Assembly (NCBI GenBank): GCA_030656145.1
Contig: JAUSOF010000031.1
Span: 1-64,000, forward strand
Direction of reading: 5' to 3'
DNA from: Pseudomonas sp.
GTDB lineage: Bacteria; Pseudomonadota; Gammaproteobacteria; Pseudomonadales; Pseudomonadaceae
DNA length: 64,000 bases
The notes beneath the pieces are model-generated. The model was not told where the DNA came from and made no database searches. It saw only the letters and a program-made list of their open reading frames with translations. Positions 50,418 to 61,618 of this stretch are shown piece by piece. Numbering within the stretch: the first letter of the stretch is position 1; every line of letters begins with the position of its first letter. The translations under genes and the position numbers were made by a program.

Positions 50418-51602
50418 TCACAACCTGCGCGCCCAGCATCCCGCCAACACGAACAAACTGGCCAACACCGCCAGCAATGGCAGCCAGCCGGCATGCTCCC
50501 ATACATAGCCACCGGCATAGCCGACCACGCTGGAGCCCAGATAATAAGCACACAGGTACAGGGCTGAGGCCTGCGCCTTGGCGCCCTTGGCATGCTTACC
50601 CACCTGACCGCTGGCCACCGCATGAGCGGCGAAAAAGCCCAGGGTGAACAACCCAAGCCCCAGCACCACGGCGCTCAACCAGGGCGTGGCACAGAGCGCG
50701 ACGCCCAGCAGCATGATCGCGATACCGCCCTGCAGCACCTGACGCGCACCCAGGCGCGATACCAGGCGCCCGGCCCAGCCGGCACTGACGATCCCGACCA
50801 GGTACACCGTGAACAGCAGGCCGATCAATGTGGACGATAAATTGAACGGCGCCGCCGCCAGGCGAAAGCCCACATAGTTGAACAGCGCGACGAAGCCGCC
50901 CATCAACAGGAATGCCAGCATAAATAACGCACGCAGCTGTGGGTTGCCCAGATGCTGGCCGAAGTTGCCGAGCAAGCCGCGCAGCGACAACGGCTGCGCG
51001 CGGAAATGCCGCGACGGCGGCAACAGCCAGATAAACAGCGCCAAGGCCAGCAGCCCCATACCGCCAATGCCGCCCAGCGCCAACGGCCAGCCACCGATGT
51101 CGCTGAGCAGGCCGGCGAGCAGGCGCCCCAGCAGGCCGCCCAGTGCGGTGCCACCGATATACAGGCCCATGGCAGCCGGCAGCGCTTCGGGGTCGAATTC
51201 CTCACCGACATACGCCATGGCCAGCGCTGGCAGGCCACTCAACGCCAGACCGAGCAACGCGCGCAGCAATAATAGATAGTCCCAGGTTTCGACCAGCGCA
51301 CAGGCAATGCCGAGCACACAGGCCAGGCCCAAGGCGGCGACCATCACCGGCTTGCGCCCCCAACTCTCGGCCAGTGCGCCCGACAGCAACAGGCATAGCG
51401 CCAGGCTCAAGGTGGTCAACGACAACGCCAGGCTGCTACCGGCCGCCGACACCGAAAAATGCGTGGCCAACAACGGCAACAACGGCTGCACGCAATAGAG
51501 CAAGGCAAAAGTGGCAAACCCGGCGCAGAACAGCGCCAGGGTGGCGCGGCGATAAGCGACAGTGCCGCGGGTAAGGTGGGTAGCGGAAACATTGGCGGGC
51601 AT
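50418..51602 (-). CDS. MFS transporter, YnfM-like
   Basis: This protein of about 394 residues has twelve hydrophobic segments and the MFS loop motif GALAESWGRKPVMVAALGLA (about 75-94). AMAYVGEEFDPEALPAAMGL and the C-terminal QASALYLCAYYLGSSVVGYA are typical of the YnfM/arabinose-efflux-like group. The substrate is unknown. The ATG at 51602 and a GTG at 51614 are both possible starts. The gene ends just before the oprH promoter region. Confidence 0.87.
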   Translation of the reverse strand: MPANVSATHLTRGTVAYRRATLALFCAGFATFALLYCVQPLLPLLATHFSVSAAGSSLALSLTTLSLALCLLLSGALAESWGRKPVMVAALGLACVLGIACALVETWDYLLLLRALLGLALSGLPALAMAYVGEEFDPEALPAAMGLYIGGTALGGLLGRLLAGLLSDIGGWPLALGGIGGMGLLALALFIWLLPPSRHFRAQPLSLRGLLGNFGQHLGNPQLRALFMLAFLLMGGFVALFNYVGFRLAAAPFNLSSTLIGLLFTVYLVGIVSAGWAGRLVSRLGARQVLQGGIAIMLLGVALCATPWLSAVVLGLGLFTLGFFAAHAVASGQVGKHAKGAKAQASALYLCAYYLGSSVVGYAGGYVWEHAGWLPLLAVLASLFVLAGCWARRL

Positions 51603-52131
51603 CGGTAAGCTCACAAGGCACGGCCTTGGGCTGGCCGGCCAAGAAGATTAGCACGCTACCGATCAACCCGGCTTTGCGCCTGACGCACAATACCTTTGCC
51701 ATCGACGAACAGCGCCGCGCGCGATAAACGGAAACAGATCTTGCGGGGACATTGCCAGCGAAAACCGGTGTCTAGAATCCGTTGAGCCACAGGCTGTTGT
51801 GATTCTCGTAGGACGGGTTAGCGGCGCCAACCCTCGACTAATCAGGCACCACCAGCGTAAACCGCCAGGCACCTGCGCTGTGCTGTGCTGATGGCGGGTT
51901 ACGGCGCAACGGCTCTTGCACGCTCATTGCTATCAGCAACAGGCGCCTAACCCGCCCTACGAAAAGCGGCTTAACCGTCAGCATTAAAAAACGCGGCCGA
52001 AGCCGCGTTGCGAGAGTGATTTGCTGCCGTACATATCAGGCCGCTGCAGCCTGCTGCAAATCCTGCCCTGGGGGCCTATCGCAGGTTGAAACCGGCACGC
52101 TGGAGCGAACGTGCCGGGGAGCAAACAGCAA
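51603..52131. other. Gene-free interval with terminator and dispersed repeats
   Basis: No gene is evident. A GTAGGACGGGTTAGCGGCGC sequence (51809-51828) and its inverted relative CGCCTAACCCGCCCTACGAA (51943-51962) form a widely spaced inverted pair. The exaC terminator occupies 51984-52010. Confidence 0.55.
51984..52010 (-). terminator. Rho-independent terminator downstream of exaC
   Basis: On the minus strand the sequence reads AACGCGGC-TTCG-GCCGCGTT followed by TTTTAATGC: an eight-base-pair GC-rich stem, a stable UUCG loop and a T run. It lies about 120 bases after the exaC stop. Confidence 0.85.
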
Positions 52132-53652
<1,521 letters not shown>

Positions 53653-53765
53653 GATGATGACCTCTCTTCGATTGTCGGAGCCTGCCCCTGGGAACATGGA
53701 GCAGGTCATGGTTCGATATTAGGAAGCTGCAGGCGCGGCCGGTATGCGCCCATGGCACATAACCT

Positions 53766-53783
53766 CTCGTCATTTGGTAGTAG
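53766..53783 (-). promoter_or_regulatory. Shared alcohol-oxidation motif ahead of exaC
   Basis: CTCGTCATTTGGTAGTAG (plus strand) resembles the motifs ahead of pedH (CTACTCCCTTGGTAGCAA) and exaB (CTAGTCCCTTGGTAGTAG), with the core TTGGTAG in all three. It ends 114 bases before the exaC start. It is a candidate binding site for the ExaE/PedR-type regulator. This copy is the weakest of the three on its left side. Confidence 0.6.
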
Positions 53784-54040
53784 AGAGTTCGACCGTATGC
53801 CAAGCGACGTGGCCTTTGGCAGGTCAGCATAGACGCTACCGTCAACCCACGCCCGATAGAGGGTTGGCAGTCGAGGACGCGAAAGGTTCACCACTCACCG
53901 CTACCCTGCGCGTGCGCAGCCCGGGTTCCATCCCGGCGTGTATGTTCATCTGGCTTATAGGTTTCGTAGGCGATCTCACGTCGCACAGCAAACGGGGTGC
54001 TCATCGTGCTTGCTGATCCGCTGGCGCCAGACAACAGAAA

Positions 54041-54072
54041 GCACAAGGCCGGCTAATAAGCCGGCCTTGTGC
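54041..54072 (-). terminator. Hairpin terminator downstream of pedH
   Basis: GCACAAGGCCGGC-ttatta-GCCGGCCTTGTGC forms a perfect thirteen-base-pair stem; on the minus strand it is followed by TTTCTGTTG. It lies about 26 bases after the pedH stop. The remaining interval to exaC (53784-54040) contains no gene I can support. Confidence 0.8.
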
Positions 54073-54098
54073 CTCATGGGTGCCTCAGCGATAAACGA

Positions 54099-55874
54099 TC
54101 AGCGCTTGGCCACCAACTCCTTCGGCAGTTTGAAGGTCCAGAGCATGCCGCCCTGGTTGAAGTCTTTTACCCGCTTGGCCACTTCACCGCCCCACAGCGG
54201 CACTGCGCCGCCCCAGCCGGAGAGTACGGAGACATACTGCTCGCCGTCCATTTCCCAGGTAACTGGCGAACCGAGTACGCCGGAACCGGTCTGGAACTCC
54301 CAGACTTTCTCGCCGGTCTTGGCGTTGAACGCCTGCAGGAAGCCCTCCGGGTTGCCGGTGAACACCAGGTTGCCCTTGGTGGTCATCACCCCGCCCCACA
54401 GCGGCGCGTAGTTCTTGTGACGCCAGACTTCCTTGCCGGTTTTCGGGTCGATGGCGCGCAGTACGCCGATGTAGTCTTCGTTCAGCGGACGGATAGTGAA
54501 ACCGGCACCGAGGTAGGCCGCGCCTTTCTTGTAGGCGATCTCCTCGTTCCAGATATCCATGCCCCATTCGTTGGACGGCACATAGAACAGCCCGGTGTCC
54601 TGGCTGTAGGCCATCGGCATCCAGTTCTTCGCGCCGAGGAAGGCTGGCGCGGAGAACACCGAAGTGCCCTTGGTTTCGCCGCCCGGTGCGCCCGGACGGT
54701 TGCTGTCATCGAAGATCGGCCGGCCGTTCTTGTCCAGACCCTTGGCCCAGGTGATCTTGTCGACGAAGGGGAAGCCACGGATGAACTTGCCGTTGGTACG
54801 GTCGAGCACGTAGAAGAAGCCGTTACGGTCGGCGGTAGCCGCGGCCTGGATGGTCTTGCCACCTTCCTGGTAGTTGAAGGACACCACCTCGTTGACGCCG
54901 TCGAAGTCCCAGCCGTCATGCGGGGTGGTCTGGAAGTGCCATTTGATGGTGCCGTCGTCCGGGTTCAGGGCCAGGCGCGAGGACGAGTAGAGGTTGTCGC
55001 CAGGGCGCAGGTGCGAGTTCCACGGCGCCGGGTTACCGGTACCGAACAACAGCAGATTGGTTTCCGGATCGTACAGGCCGCCTAGCCAAGGCGCCGCGCC
55101 GCCAGTCTTCCACAGGTCGCCCGGCCAGGTCTTGCCAGCTTCGCCGCCGGAGATGCCGTTCTCGACCGCCTTGCCGTCTTTGTAGATATAGCCCATGTGG
55201 CCTTCCACGGTCGGACGGCTCCACAGCAGTTCGCCGTTTTTCGGGTCGTAGGCTTCGATTTTGCCGACCACGCCGAACTCGCCACCGGAAACCCCGGTGA
55301 TCAACTTGCCATTGATCACCAGCGGTGCTGCGGTGATCGAGTAACCGGCCTTGTGATCGGCGACGCTTTTGCGCCAGACCACTTTGCCGGTGTCCTTGTG
55401 CAAGGCCACCAGCTTGGCGTCCAGGGTGCCGAAGATCACCAGGTCGCCGTACAACGCCACACCACGGTTAATTACGTCGCAGCACGGACGGATGTCATCC
55501 GGCAGGCGCGCATCGTATTGCCAGAGTTCCTTGCCAGTGCGCGCATCCACGGCGAACACCCGTGAGTAGGAGGCAGTGACATACATCACACCGTCCTTGA
55601 TCATCGGCTGGGCTTGCTGGCCGCGCTGCTTTTCACCACCGAAGGACATCGCCCAGACCGGGCGCAGGTCCTTGATGTTGTCGGTATTAAGAATATCCAG
55701 CGTGCTGTAGCGCTGACCTTGCAGGCCCATGCCGTTGGTCACGATCTCATGGGTGGTGTTTACATCGTTGAGGATTTCCTGATCGGTGACCGCCCACGCC
55801 GATGCGGCGGGGAAGAACATGGCGGCGCACAGTGCGCTCAGCACGAAGGGCTTGCGTAGACCGGAGTGTTTCAT
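54099..55874 (-). CDS. pedH: PQQ-dependent alcohol dehydrogenase, lanthanide type (PedH-like)
   Basis: This 591-residue eight-bladed propeller enzyme has a signal peptide (about 1-28) and the vicinal disulfide Cys131-Cys132 (IRPCCDV). Metal and catalytic residues can be read off: Glu199 (SGGEFG), Asn281 (GTGNPAPWN), catalytic Asp323 and Asp325 (GWDFDGVNE). The extra Asp two positions after the catalytic Asp marks lanthanide-dependent enzymes (XoxF, PedH); ExaA in this window has Ser there. The length matches P. putida PedH (about 595). It oxidises primary alcohols and aldehydes in the periplasm and passes electrons to cytochrome c550. Confidence 0.94.
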   Translation of the reverse strand: MKHSGLRKPFVLSALCAAMFFPAASAWAVTDQEILNDVNTTHEIVTNGMGLQGQRYSTLDILNTDNIKDLRPVWAMSFGGEKQRGQQAQPMIKDGVMYVTASYSRVFAVDARTGKELWQYDARLPDDIRPCCDVINRGVALYGDLVIFGTLDAKLVALHKDTGKVVWRKSVADHKAGYSITAAPLVINGKLITGVSGGEFGVVGKIEAYDPKNGELLWSRPTVEGHMGYIYKDGKAVENGISGGEAGKTWPGDLWKTGGAAPWLGGLYDPETNLLLFGTGNPAPWNSHLRPGDNLYSSSRLALNPDDGTIKWHFQTTPHDGWDFDGVNEVVSFNYQEGGKTIQAAATADRNGFFYVLDRTNGKFIRGFPFVDKITWAKGLDKNGRPIFDDSNRPGAPGGETKGTSVFSAPAFLGAKNWMPMAYSQDTGLFYVPSNEWGMDIWNEEIAYKKGAAYLGAGFTIRPLNEDYIGVLRAIDPKTGKEVWRHKNYAPLWGGVMTTKGNLVFTGNPEGFLQAFNAKTGEKVWEFQTGSGVLGSPVTWEMDGEQYVSVLSGWGGAVPLWGGEVAKRVKDFNQGGMLWTFKLPKELVAKR

Positions 55875-55982
55875 TGCGGTTACCTCTGCGGGTTAATTGT
55901 TATCCCCGGGAAATTTTCCCGGTCTGCCGTTAATTCTTGGCTGCAGAGGCCCACGCAACAATTGATCGCAGTGCCGATTTAA

Positions 55983-56000
55983 CTACTCCCTTGGTAGCAA
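55983..56000 (-). promoter_or_regulatory. Shared alcohol-oxidation motif ahead of pedH
   Basis: CTACTCCCTTGGTAGCAA lies 109 bases before the pedH start. CTACT and GGTAG are nearly inverted halves (CTACC/GGTAG), suggesting a dimeric binding site. See the exaB copy for the closest match. Confidence 0.65.
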
Positions 56001-56290
56001 TACCGACTCACAGACCAGGCCTGGCAGAACACGTGGCGAGAAACCGCCAGGTATGTCGGTAAAATCGATAGCGTGCTGGCGAGTTTCCGCCATCGGCGGA
56101 TCGTTGATTGCGGCAGATTGCCGCTACAGCAGGCGAAAAACGCTTGCTGAATCGTTTCGGCATCGCTTTTGCTTGGTAGGGCAGCACAAAAGTCCGCACT
56201 GGCCGCCCACGCGCCTGTCTAACACCGTCGCTTCACTGCCCACCGGCCCGTCCGTCGTGAGCAACATTCATCTGCCAAATGGTCTGCCTA

Positions 56291-57904
56291 ATGAAAAAAC
56301 TGCTAATACCCCTGCTGTGCCTGAGCGTAATCAGTTGCGCCAAGCAGCCCGAGCCCGAAAAAACCGTGGACGTACTGCTGATCGGCGGCGGGATCATGAG
56401 CGCCACCTTGGGCACTTACCTCACTGAGCTGGAGCCGACCTGGACCATCGACCTCTACGAGCGTCTCGATCAAGTCGCCGACGAAAGCTCCAACGCCTGG
56501 AACAACGCCGGTACCGGCCACTCGGCCCTGGCCGAACTGAACTACACCCCGGAAAAGCCCGACGGCAGCATCGACATCAGCAAGGCCGTGGCGATCAACG
56601 AATCCTTCGAGATTTCCAAGCAGTTCTGGGCCTACCAGGTCGAGCAGCGCCTCCTCAACAACCCCAAGTCGTTCATCAACAACGTCCCGCACATGAGCTT
56701 CGTCTGGGGTGAGAAGAACGCCGCCTTCCTCAAGAAGCGCTACGAGACGATGCAGCACAGCACCCTGTTCCGCGGCATGGAATACTCCGAAGACCCGGCC
56801 AAGATTGCCGAGTGGGTTCCGCTGGTCATGGCCGAGCGCCAGCCTGGCGAAAAACTCGCGGCCACCCGCGTGACCTTTGGCACCGACGTCAACTTCGGCG
56901 AAATCACCCGCCAGTTGATCGCCTCGCTAAACCGCAAGGCCGACACCTTCAACCTGCACCTGCAGCATGAAGTGCGCGGCATCTCGCGCAACGATGACAA
57001 CACCTGGAAAGTCGTGGTCGCGGACCTGGCCAACGGCGAGAAAGAGATCGCCGTCAACGCCCGCTTCGTGTTCATCGGTGCTGGCGGTGGCGCCCTCAAG
57101 CTGCTGCAAGAATCCGGCATCCCCGAAGCTGACGGCTATGCCGGTTTCCCGGTTGGCGGCCAGTGGCTGGTCACCAACAACCAGGAACTGGTCAGCCAGC
57201 ACCAGGCCAAGGTTTATGGCCTGGCCTCGGTCGGCTCGCCGCCCATGTCGGTACCGCACCTGGACACCCGCGTGATCGATGGCCAGAAGGCGCTGCTGTT
57301 TGGCCCGTTCGCCACCTTCTCCACCAAGTTCCTGAAAAACGGCTCCTGGACGGACATGTTCGCCAGCCTGACCACCCACAACATCATGCCCATGGCTCAC
57401 GCCGGCCTGGATAACATGTCACTGACCACCTACCTGATGGGCCAGTTGATGCAAAGCCAGGACGACCGGATGGACTCGCTGCGCGACTACTACCCGGCGG
57501 CTAAGGATCAAGATTGGCGCCTGCTGCAGGCCGGTCAGCGTGTACAGATCATCAAGAAGGACGCTGAAAATGGCGGCATTCTGCAGTTCGGTACCGAAGT
57601 CGTCAGTGCGGCAGACGGCAGCATCGCTGCGCTGTTGGGCGCCTCGCCAGGTGCCTCGACCGCAGCGCCGATCATGCTTCACCTGCTCGAGCGCACCTTC
57701 AAAGACAAGCTGCAGAGCGAAGCCTGGCAGACCAAGCTGAAGGCGATCATCCCCTCCTACGGCCAGAAGCTGGATGGCAACCTGGAGCTGACCAACAAGA
57801 CCCGCGCCTGGAGCAGCGAGCGCCTGGAGCTGACATTCACCCCGGTCGCCCCCGACATCGTTGAACTAAAAGACAACGTGCCTGCGGTGCAAGCCACGCT
57901 CTGA
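56291..57904 (+). CDS. mqo: Malate:quinone oxidoreductase with lipoprotein signal
   Basis: This protein has about 537 residues. After a signal with a lipobox ([16 protein letters not shown], Cys16) comes the FAD-binding [19 protein letters not shown] and the Mqo family signatures [40 protein letters not shown] and FPVGGQWLV, ending with [20 protein letters not shown]. It oxidises malate to oxaloacetate with quinone. Mqo is normally described as a peripheral protein of the cytoplasmic face, so a lipobox would imply a periplasmic anchor. It is divergent from pedH. The alternative ATG at 56279 does not remove the signal. Confidence 0.92.
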   Translation: MKKLLIPLLCLSVISCAKQPEPEKTVDVLLIGGGIMSATLGTYLTELEPTWTIDLYERLDQVADESSNAWNNAGTGHSALAELNYTPEKPDGSIDISKAVAINESFEISKQFWAYQVEQRLLNNPKSFINNVPHMSFVWGEKNAAFLKKRYETMQHSTLFRGMEYSEDPAKIAEWVPLVMAERQPGEKLAATRVTFGTDVNFGEITRQLIASLNRKADTFNLHLQHEVRGISRNDDNTWKVVVADLANGEKEIAVNARFVFIGAGGGALKLLQESGIPEADGYAGFPVGGQWLVTNNQELVSQHQAKVYGLASVGSPPMSVPHLDTRVIDGQKALLFGPFATFSTKFLKNGSWTDMFASLTTHNIMPMAHAGLDNMSLTTYLMGQLMQSQDDRMDSLRDYYPAAKDQDWRLLQAGQRVQIIKKDAENGGILQFGTEVVSAADGSIAALLGASPGASTAAPIMLHLLERTFKDKLQSEAWQTKLKAIIPSYGQKLDGNLELTNKTRAWSSERLELTFTPVAPDIVELKDNVPAVQATL

Positions 57905-57934
57905 TATGTGGCCATGTGCCAATCATGGGCGACG

Positions 57935-57968
57935 CTGTCGCGCACGGCGCAATTGCCGTGCGCGACAG
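57935..57968. terminator. Bidirectional hairpin between convergent mqo and the binding-protein gene
   Basis: CTGTCGCGCACGGC-gcaatt-GCCGTGCGCGACAG is a perfect fourteen-base-pair stem located between two convergent genes. T runs after it are short (TTCG), so strength in vivo is uncertain. Confidence 0.7.
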
Positions 57969-57978
57969 TTCGTCAGCT

Positions 57979-58881
57979 TCACTCGATTTCCTGGTACAAG
58001 CCCGGCAGCTCGTAACGCAGACCATAGCGGCCATAGAGCTGCTTGAGATCACCGGCAAGAATCAGCTCTTCGAGTTTTTCTTCCAGGGCATACGCCAGCT
58101 GCCGGTTGGTTTCGTGCACCGCCATGCCAATGTCCCAGACCTGCCTGCCCATGTTCGGGTAGGCGTTCTCGGCCAAGGCCAGATTGCTGTCTGCAGCCTG
58201 CTTCACCTGCCAGTCGATTTCGCCGCGCATGGCCATCACGGCATCGACTTCGCCATTCTTCATCCCGGCAAAGGCCGCCTGAGGATTACTGAAGTGATGG
58301 GTCTTGCCGCTGAGCATGCCGTCGAACACCGAGGACATATAAAAGGACGGCACACTGTCGACCTCGACACCAATCGGGTGCTTCTGGAAGACCGCCACAC
58401 TGGGCACGGCCTCGAGCCGGCGCCGATCATAGGCAACCTGCCAGCGTTCGCGCTGGTAAGGGCCAAACATCACCACCAACTCGTTCACCAGCTCGCCGAA
58501 CTCGTTGCTCATGTGGGAAAATTCACGATCGTAAGGCACGCGCAGCATCACGTCGGCCAACACCTGCGGACGCAGGTAATGGCCACGCCAGATGTAATCG
58601 CGCAGATCGTCGTCGAGTTTCTCCCCGGCCGGCGCCCAGATCAGCTGCAGCTTGAGACCAAGGCCACTGGCCAGGGCCTGGGCCACTTCATAGTCGACCC
58701 CGCGTGGCTGGCCATCCTGCTGAAAACTGTAAGGCGGGAAATCATCATAGAGGGCGACCTTGAGCACACCCGACTCGATGATCGAATCATAGCTGCGCAC
58801 AGGCGCCTGGGCCTGGGCCGGTGCAGCGACCACGGCCAGGGTGCTCAGCAACGCACTCAACAACAGGACACTCAGGCGCAT
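57979..58881 (-). CDS. Quinoprotein-associated periplasmic substrate-binding protein
   Basis: This 300-residue protein has a signal peptide (cleavage near AQAQA, residue 25) and a type 2 periplasmic binding fold (SIIESGVLKVALYDDFPPYS; GVDYEVAQALASGLGLKLQL; KNGEVDAVMAMRGEIDWQVK). Proteins of this family occur next to PQQ alcohol dehydrogenases and cytochrome c550 (PedG/XoxJ-like) and are thought to help maturation or electron transfer of the dehydrogenase rather than transport. The start is 5 bases after the exaB stop with GAGGAG upstream, so it is co-transcribed with exaB. Confidence 0.88.
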   Translation of the reverse strand: MRLSVLLLSALLSTLAVVAAPAQAQAPVRSYDSIIESGVLKVALYDDFPPYSFQQDGQPRGVDYEVAQALASGLGLKLQLIWAPAGEKLDDDLRDYIWRGHYLRPQVLADVMLRVPYDREFSHMSNEFGELVNELVVMFGPYQRERWQVAYDRRRLEAVPSVAVFQKHPIGVEVDSVPSFYMSSVFDGMLSGKTHHFSNPQAAFAGMKNGEVDAVMAMRGEIDWQVKQAADSNLALAENAYPNMGRQVWDIGMAVHETNRQLAYALEEKLEELILAGDLKQLYGRYGLRYELPGLYQEIE

Positions 58882-58886
58882 GGCCG

Positions 58887-59306
58887 TCACTCCTCGATCG
58901 CCACGCTCTCCAGGTAACTGCGCACGGCCCACAACGCTTCCTGGCTGAGGTAATCGGCCATCTTCGGCATGTACACCCGGCCGTCACGCACCGCACCGTT
59001 GATCACCCGCTCCTTGTACCACTCATCGCCCAGGGCGCCGACTTCGAGCAGCCGCAGGTCCGGGGCGATGCCACCCGACTTGGCTTCCAGGCCATGGCAG
59101 GCCGCACAGTTCTGGTTGTACGCCGAGGCGCCGATTTCAATGGCCCTGGCATTTTCACGGTAGGGGTTCTCTTCCAGCCATTCTTCGCCCAGCGCTTCCA
59201 ATCCTTCGGTCTTGACCGCTTGCGGCACCACATCGCCATGCGCCCAGAGCGTGGTCGAGAACGCCAATAGCAGCAGGGCGGCAGCGGTTTTTTGTTGGAT
59301 TTTCAT
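58887..59306 (-). CDS. exaB: Cytochrome c550, electron acceptor of quinoprotein alcohol dehydrogenase
   Basis: This 139-residue protein has a signal peptide (residues 1-22, FSTTLWAHG) and one haem-c site, NCAACHGLEAKSGG (CxxCH), with the likely axial Met in RVYMPKMADYL. It matches ExaB of P. aeruginosa (PedF of P. putida). It accepts electrons from the reduced PQQ enzymes. The ATG at 59306 has GAGG upstream. It is divergent from exaA, as in P. aeruginosa. Confidence 0.93.
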   Translation of the reverse strand: MKIQQKTAAALLLLAFSTTLWAHGDVVPQAVKTEGLEALGEEWLEENPYRENARAIEIGASAYNQNCAACHGLEAKSGGIAPDLRLLEVGALGDEWYKERVINGAVRDGRVYMPKMADYLSQEALWAVRSYLESVAIEE

Positions 59307-59412
59307 GATCGAGACCTCTTCGAGTGCACGCAACACAGACTTTATGGAGCTTGGTTGTAGCCATAGTAGAAAGACCCCGACACGCATCGAATGCTGCTTT
59401 GGTGGCTCGTAC

Positions 59413-59430
59413 CTAGTCCCTTGGTAGTAG
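59413..59430 (-). promoter_or_regulatory. Shared alcohol-oxidation motif between exaB and exaA
   Basis: CTAGTCCCTTGGTAGTAG lies 107 bases before the exaB start and 179 bases before the exaA start. It shares 14 of 18 positions with the copy ahead of pedH. It may serve both divergent genes. Confidence 0.65.
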
Positions 59431-59608
59431 AGCTTGTGGCGAGCCTTGGGCAGGGCTTTCGCAGCAAGCCTAAGTCATGTCCGGTTTGGGCATTTTTCCC
59501 GGCACGAGCGGGAGCTTTTCCGTTTCGGCGAAACGGCCGTGGTTCCACTATCGGTTCACAGGTCGCTCACCGGCGACCTTGCCTCCACCACCAATGGGAA
59601 CCACAACC

Positions 59609-61480
59609 ATGACAATAAGATCGTTACCCAGCACGCCACATCCCGTGGCCCTCGCCATCCACAGCCTGCTGCTGGTCGGCGGCCTGGCGCTGAGCGGCAG
59701 CGCGCTGGCCAAGAACGTCACCTGGGACGACATCGCCAACGACCACCTGACCACCACCAACGTGCTGCAATACGGCATGGGCACCAACGCCCAGCGCTGG
59801 AGCCCACTGGCTCAGGTCAACGACCAGAACGTGTTCAAGCTGACCCCGGCCTGGTCCTACTCCTTTGGCGACGAGAAGCAGCGCGGCCAGGAATCGCAAG
59901 CGCTGATCCACGACGGGGTGATCTACGTCACTGGCTCCTACTCGCGGATATTCGCCCTCGACGCCAAGACCGGCAAACGCCTGTGGACTTACAGCCACCG
60001 CCTGCCAGACAACATTCGGCCGTGCTGCGACGTGGTCAACCGCGGTGCGGCTATCTACGGCGACAAGGTGTATTTCGGCACCCTCGATGCCCGCGTCGTG
60101 GCATTGAACAAAGACACCGGCAAAGTGGTGTGGAACAAGAAGTTCGGTGATCACGCGGTCGGCTACACCATGACCGGCGCACCGACCCTGGTTAAAGACC
60201 AGAAGAGCGGCAAAACCCTGCTGATCCACGGCAGCTCCGGCGATGAATTCGGCGTGGTCGGCAAACTGTTCGCCCGCGACCCGGATACCGGTGAAGAAGT
60301 CTGGATGCGCCCCTTCGTCGAAGGCCACATGGGCCGCATGAACGGCAAGGACAGCACGCCAACCGGCGACGTAAAAGCGCCATCCTGGCCGGATGACCCC
60401 AACCACCCGACCGGCAAGAAGGCAGCCTGGAGCCAGGGCGGCGGTGCGCCATGGCAGAGCGCCAGCTTCGATGCAGAGACCAATACCATCATCGTCGGTG
60501 CTGGTAACCCGGCCCCGTGGAACGGCTGGGCGCGGACCGCCGACGGTGGCGATCCGAAAGATTTCGACAGCCTCTATACCTCAGGGCAAGTCGGCGTCGA
60601 CGCCACCACCGGCGAAGTGAAGTGGTTCTACCAGCACACGCCGAACGATGCCTGGGACTTCTCCGGCAACAACGAACTGGTGCTGTTCGACTACAAGGAC
60701 AAGGATGGCAAGACCGTCAAGGCCACCGCCCACGCTGATCGCAACGGCTTCTTCTATGTGGTTGATCGCGCCAACGGCAAACTGCAAAACGCCTTCCCCT
60801 TCGTCGACAAGATCACCTGGGCCAGCCATATCGACCTGAAAACCGGCCGCCCGGTGGAAAATGAAGGTCAGCGTCCGCCCAAACCCGAGCCGGGCGAAAC
60901 CAAAGGCAAATCGGTCGAAGTCTCGCCACCCTTCCTTGGTGGCAAGAACTGGAACCCGATGGCCTACAGCCAGGACACCGGCCTGTTCTACGTGCCTGCC
61001 AACCACTGGAAAGAGGACTACTGGGCCGAGGAAGCCGTCTACAAGCCAGGCTCCGCTTACCTGGGCATGGGCTTCAGGATCAAACGTCTATTCGACGACC
61101 ACGTCGGCATCCTGCGCGCCATGAACCCCACCACCGGCAAGGTTGAATGGGAACACAAGGAACAACTGCCGCTGTGGGCCGGAGTGCTGGCAACCAAAGG
61201 CAACCTGGTGTTCACCGGCACCGGTGACGGCTACTTCAAGGCCTTCGACGCGAAGAACGGCAAGGAGCTGTGGAAGTTCCAGGTCGGCACCGGAATCATC
61301 TCCCCGCCGATCACCTGGGAACAGGATGGCGAGCAGTACATCGGCGTGACCTCAGGCTACGGCGGCGCAGTGCCGCTGTGGGGCGGCGACATGGCCGAAC
61401 TGACCAAGCCAATCGCCCAAGGCGGTTCGTTCTGGGTGTTCAAGCTGCCGAGCTGGGACAAGAGCACGGCCAAGCGCTGA
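59609..61480 (+). CDS. exaA: PQQ-dependent ethanol dehydrogenase, calcium type
   Basis: From the ATG at 59609 this is a 623-residue protein, the length of P. aeruginosa ExaA, with a 34-residue signal (SGSALA before KNVTWDD). Residues read: Cys139-Cys140 disulfide, Glu213, Asn300, catalytic Asp350, and Ser352 two positions on (WDFSGNNE). Subtracting the signal gives 179, 266 and 316, the published mature positions of the Ca and catalytic residues. Ser at the last position indicates Ca rather than lanthanide use. It oxidises ethanol and other alcohols in the periplasm with cytochrome c550. Confidence 0.96.
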   Translation: MTIRSLPSTPHPVALAIHSLLLVGGLALSGSALAKNVTWDDIANDHLTTTNVLQYGMGTNAQRWSPLAQVNDQNVFKLTPAWSYSFGDEKQRGQESQALIHDGVIYVTGSYSRIFALDAKTGKRLWTYSHRLPDNIRPCCDVVNRGAAIYGDKVYFGTLDARVVALNKDTGKVVWNKKFGDHAVGYTMTGAPTLVKDQKSGKTLLIHGSSGDEFGVVGKLFARDPDTGEEVWMRPFVEGHMGRMNGKDSTPTGDVKAPSWPDDPNHPTGKKAAWSQGGGAPWQSASFDAETNTIIVGAGNPAPWNGWARTADGGDPKDFDSLYTSGQVGVDATTGEVKWFYQHTPNDAWDFSGNNELVLFDYKDKDGKTVKATAHADRNGFFYVVDRANGKLQNAFPFVDKITWASHIDLKTGRPVENEGQRPPKPEPGETKGKSVEVSPPFLGGKNWNPMAYSQDTGLFYVPANHWKEDYWAEEAVYKPGSAYLGMGFRIKRLFDDHVGILRAMNPTTGKVEWEHKEQLPLWAGVLATKGNLVFTGTGDGYFKAFDAKNGKELWKFQVGTGIISPPITWEQDGEQYIGVTSGYGGAVPLWGGDMAELTKPIAQGGSFWVFKLPSWDKSTAKR

Positions 61481-61618
61481 GCCCAGCCCGCAGGGTGCAC
61501 CTCGTAGGGTGCGCCATGCGCACCGGCCCCTAGTTCCGGTGCCCTGCCGGGCACCCGCGTTCGTATACCTCGGTGCGCACGGCCTAAGCGGCCCCGCACC
61601 CCCTACCGAGCAATCGCC

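Noticed and set aside
54099..55874. Methanol dehydrogenase XoxF
   Set aside because: The WDFDG signature is shared with XoxF, but length, sequence and the exaB/exaC context fit the PedH ethanol-type enzyme.
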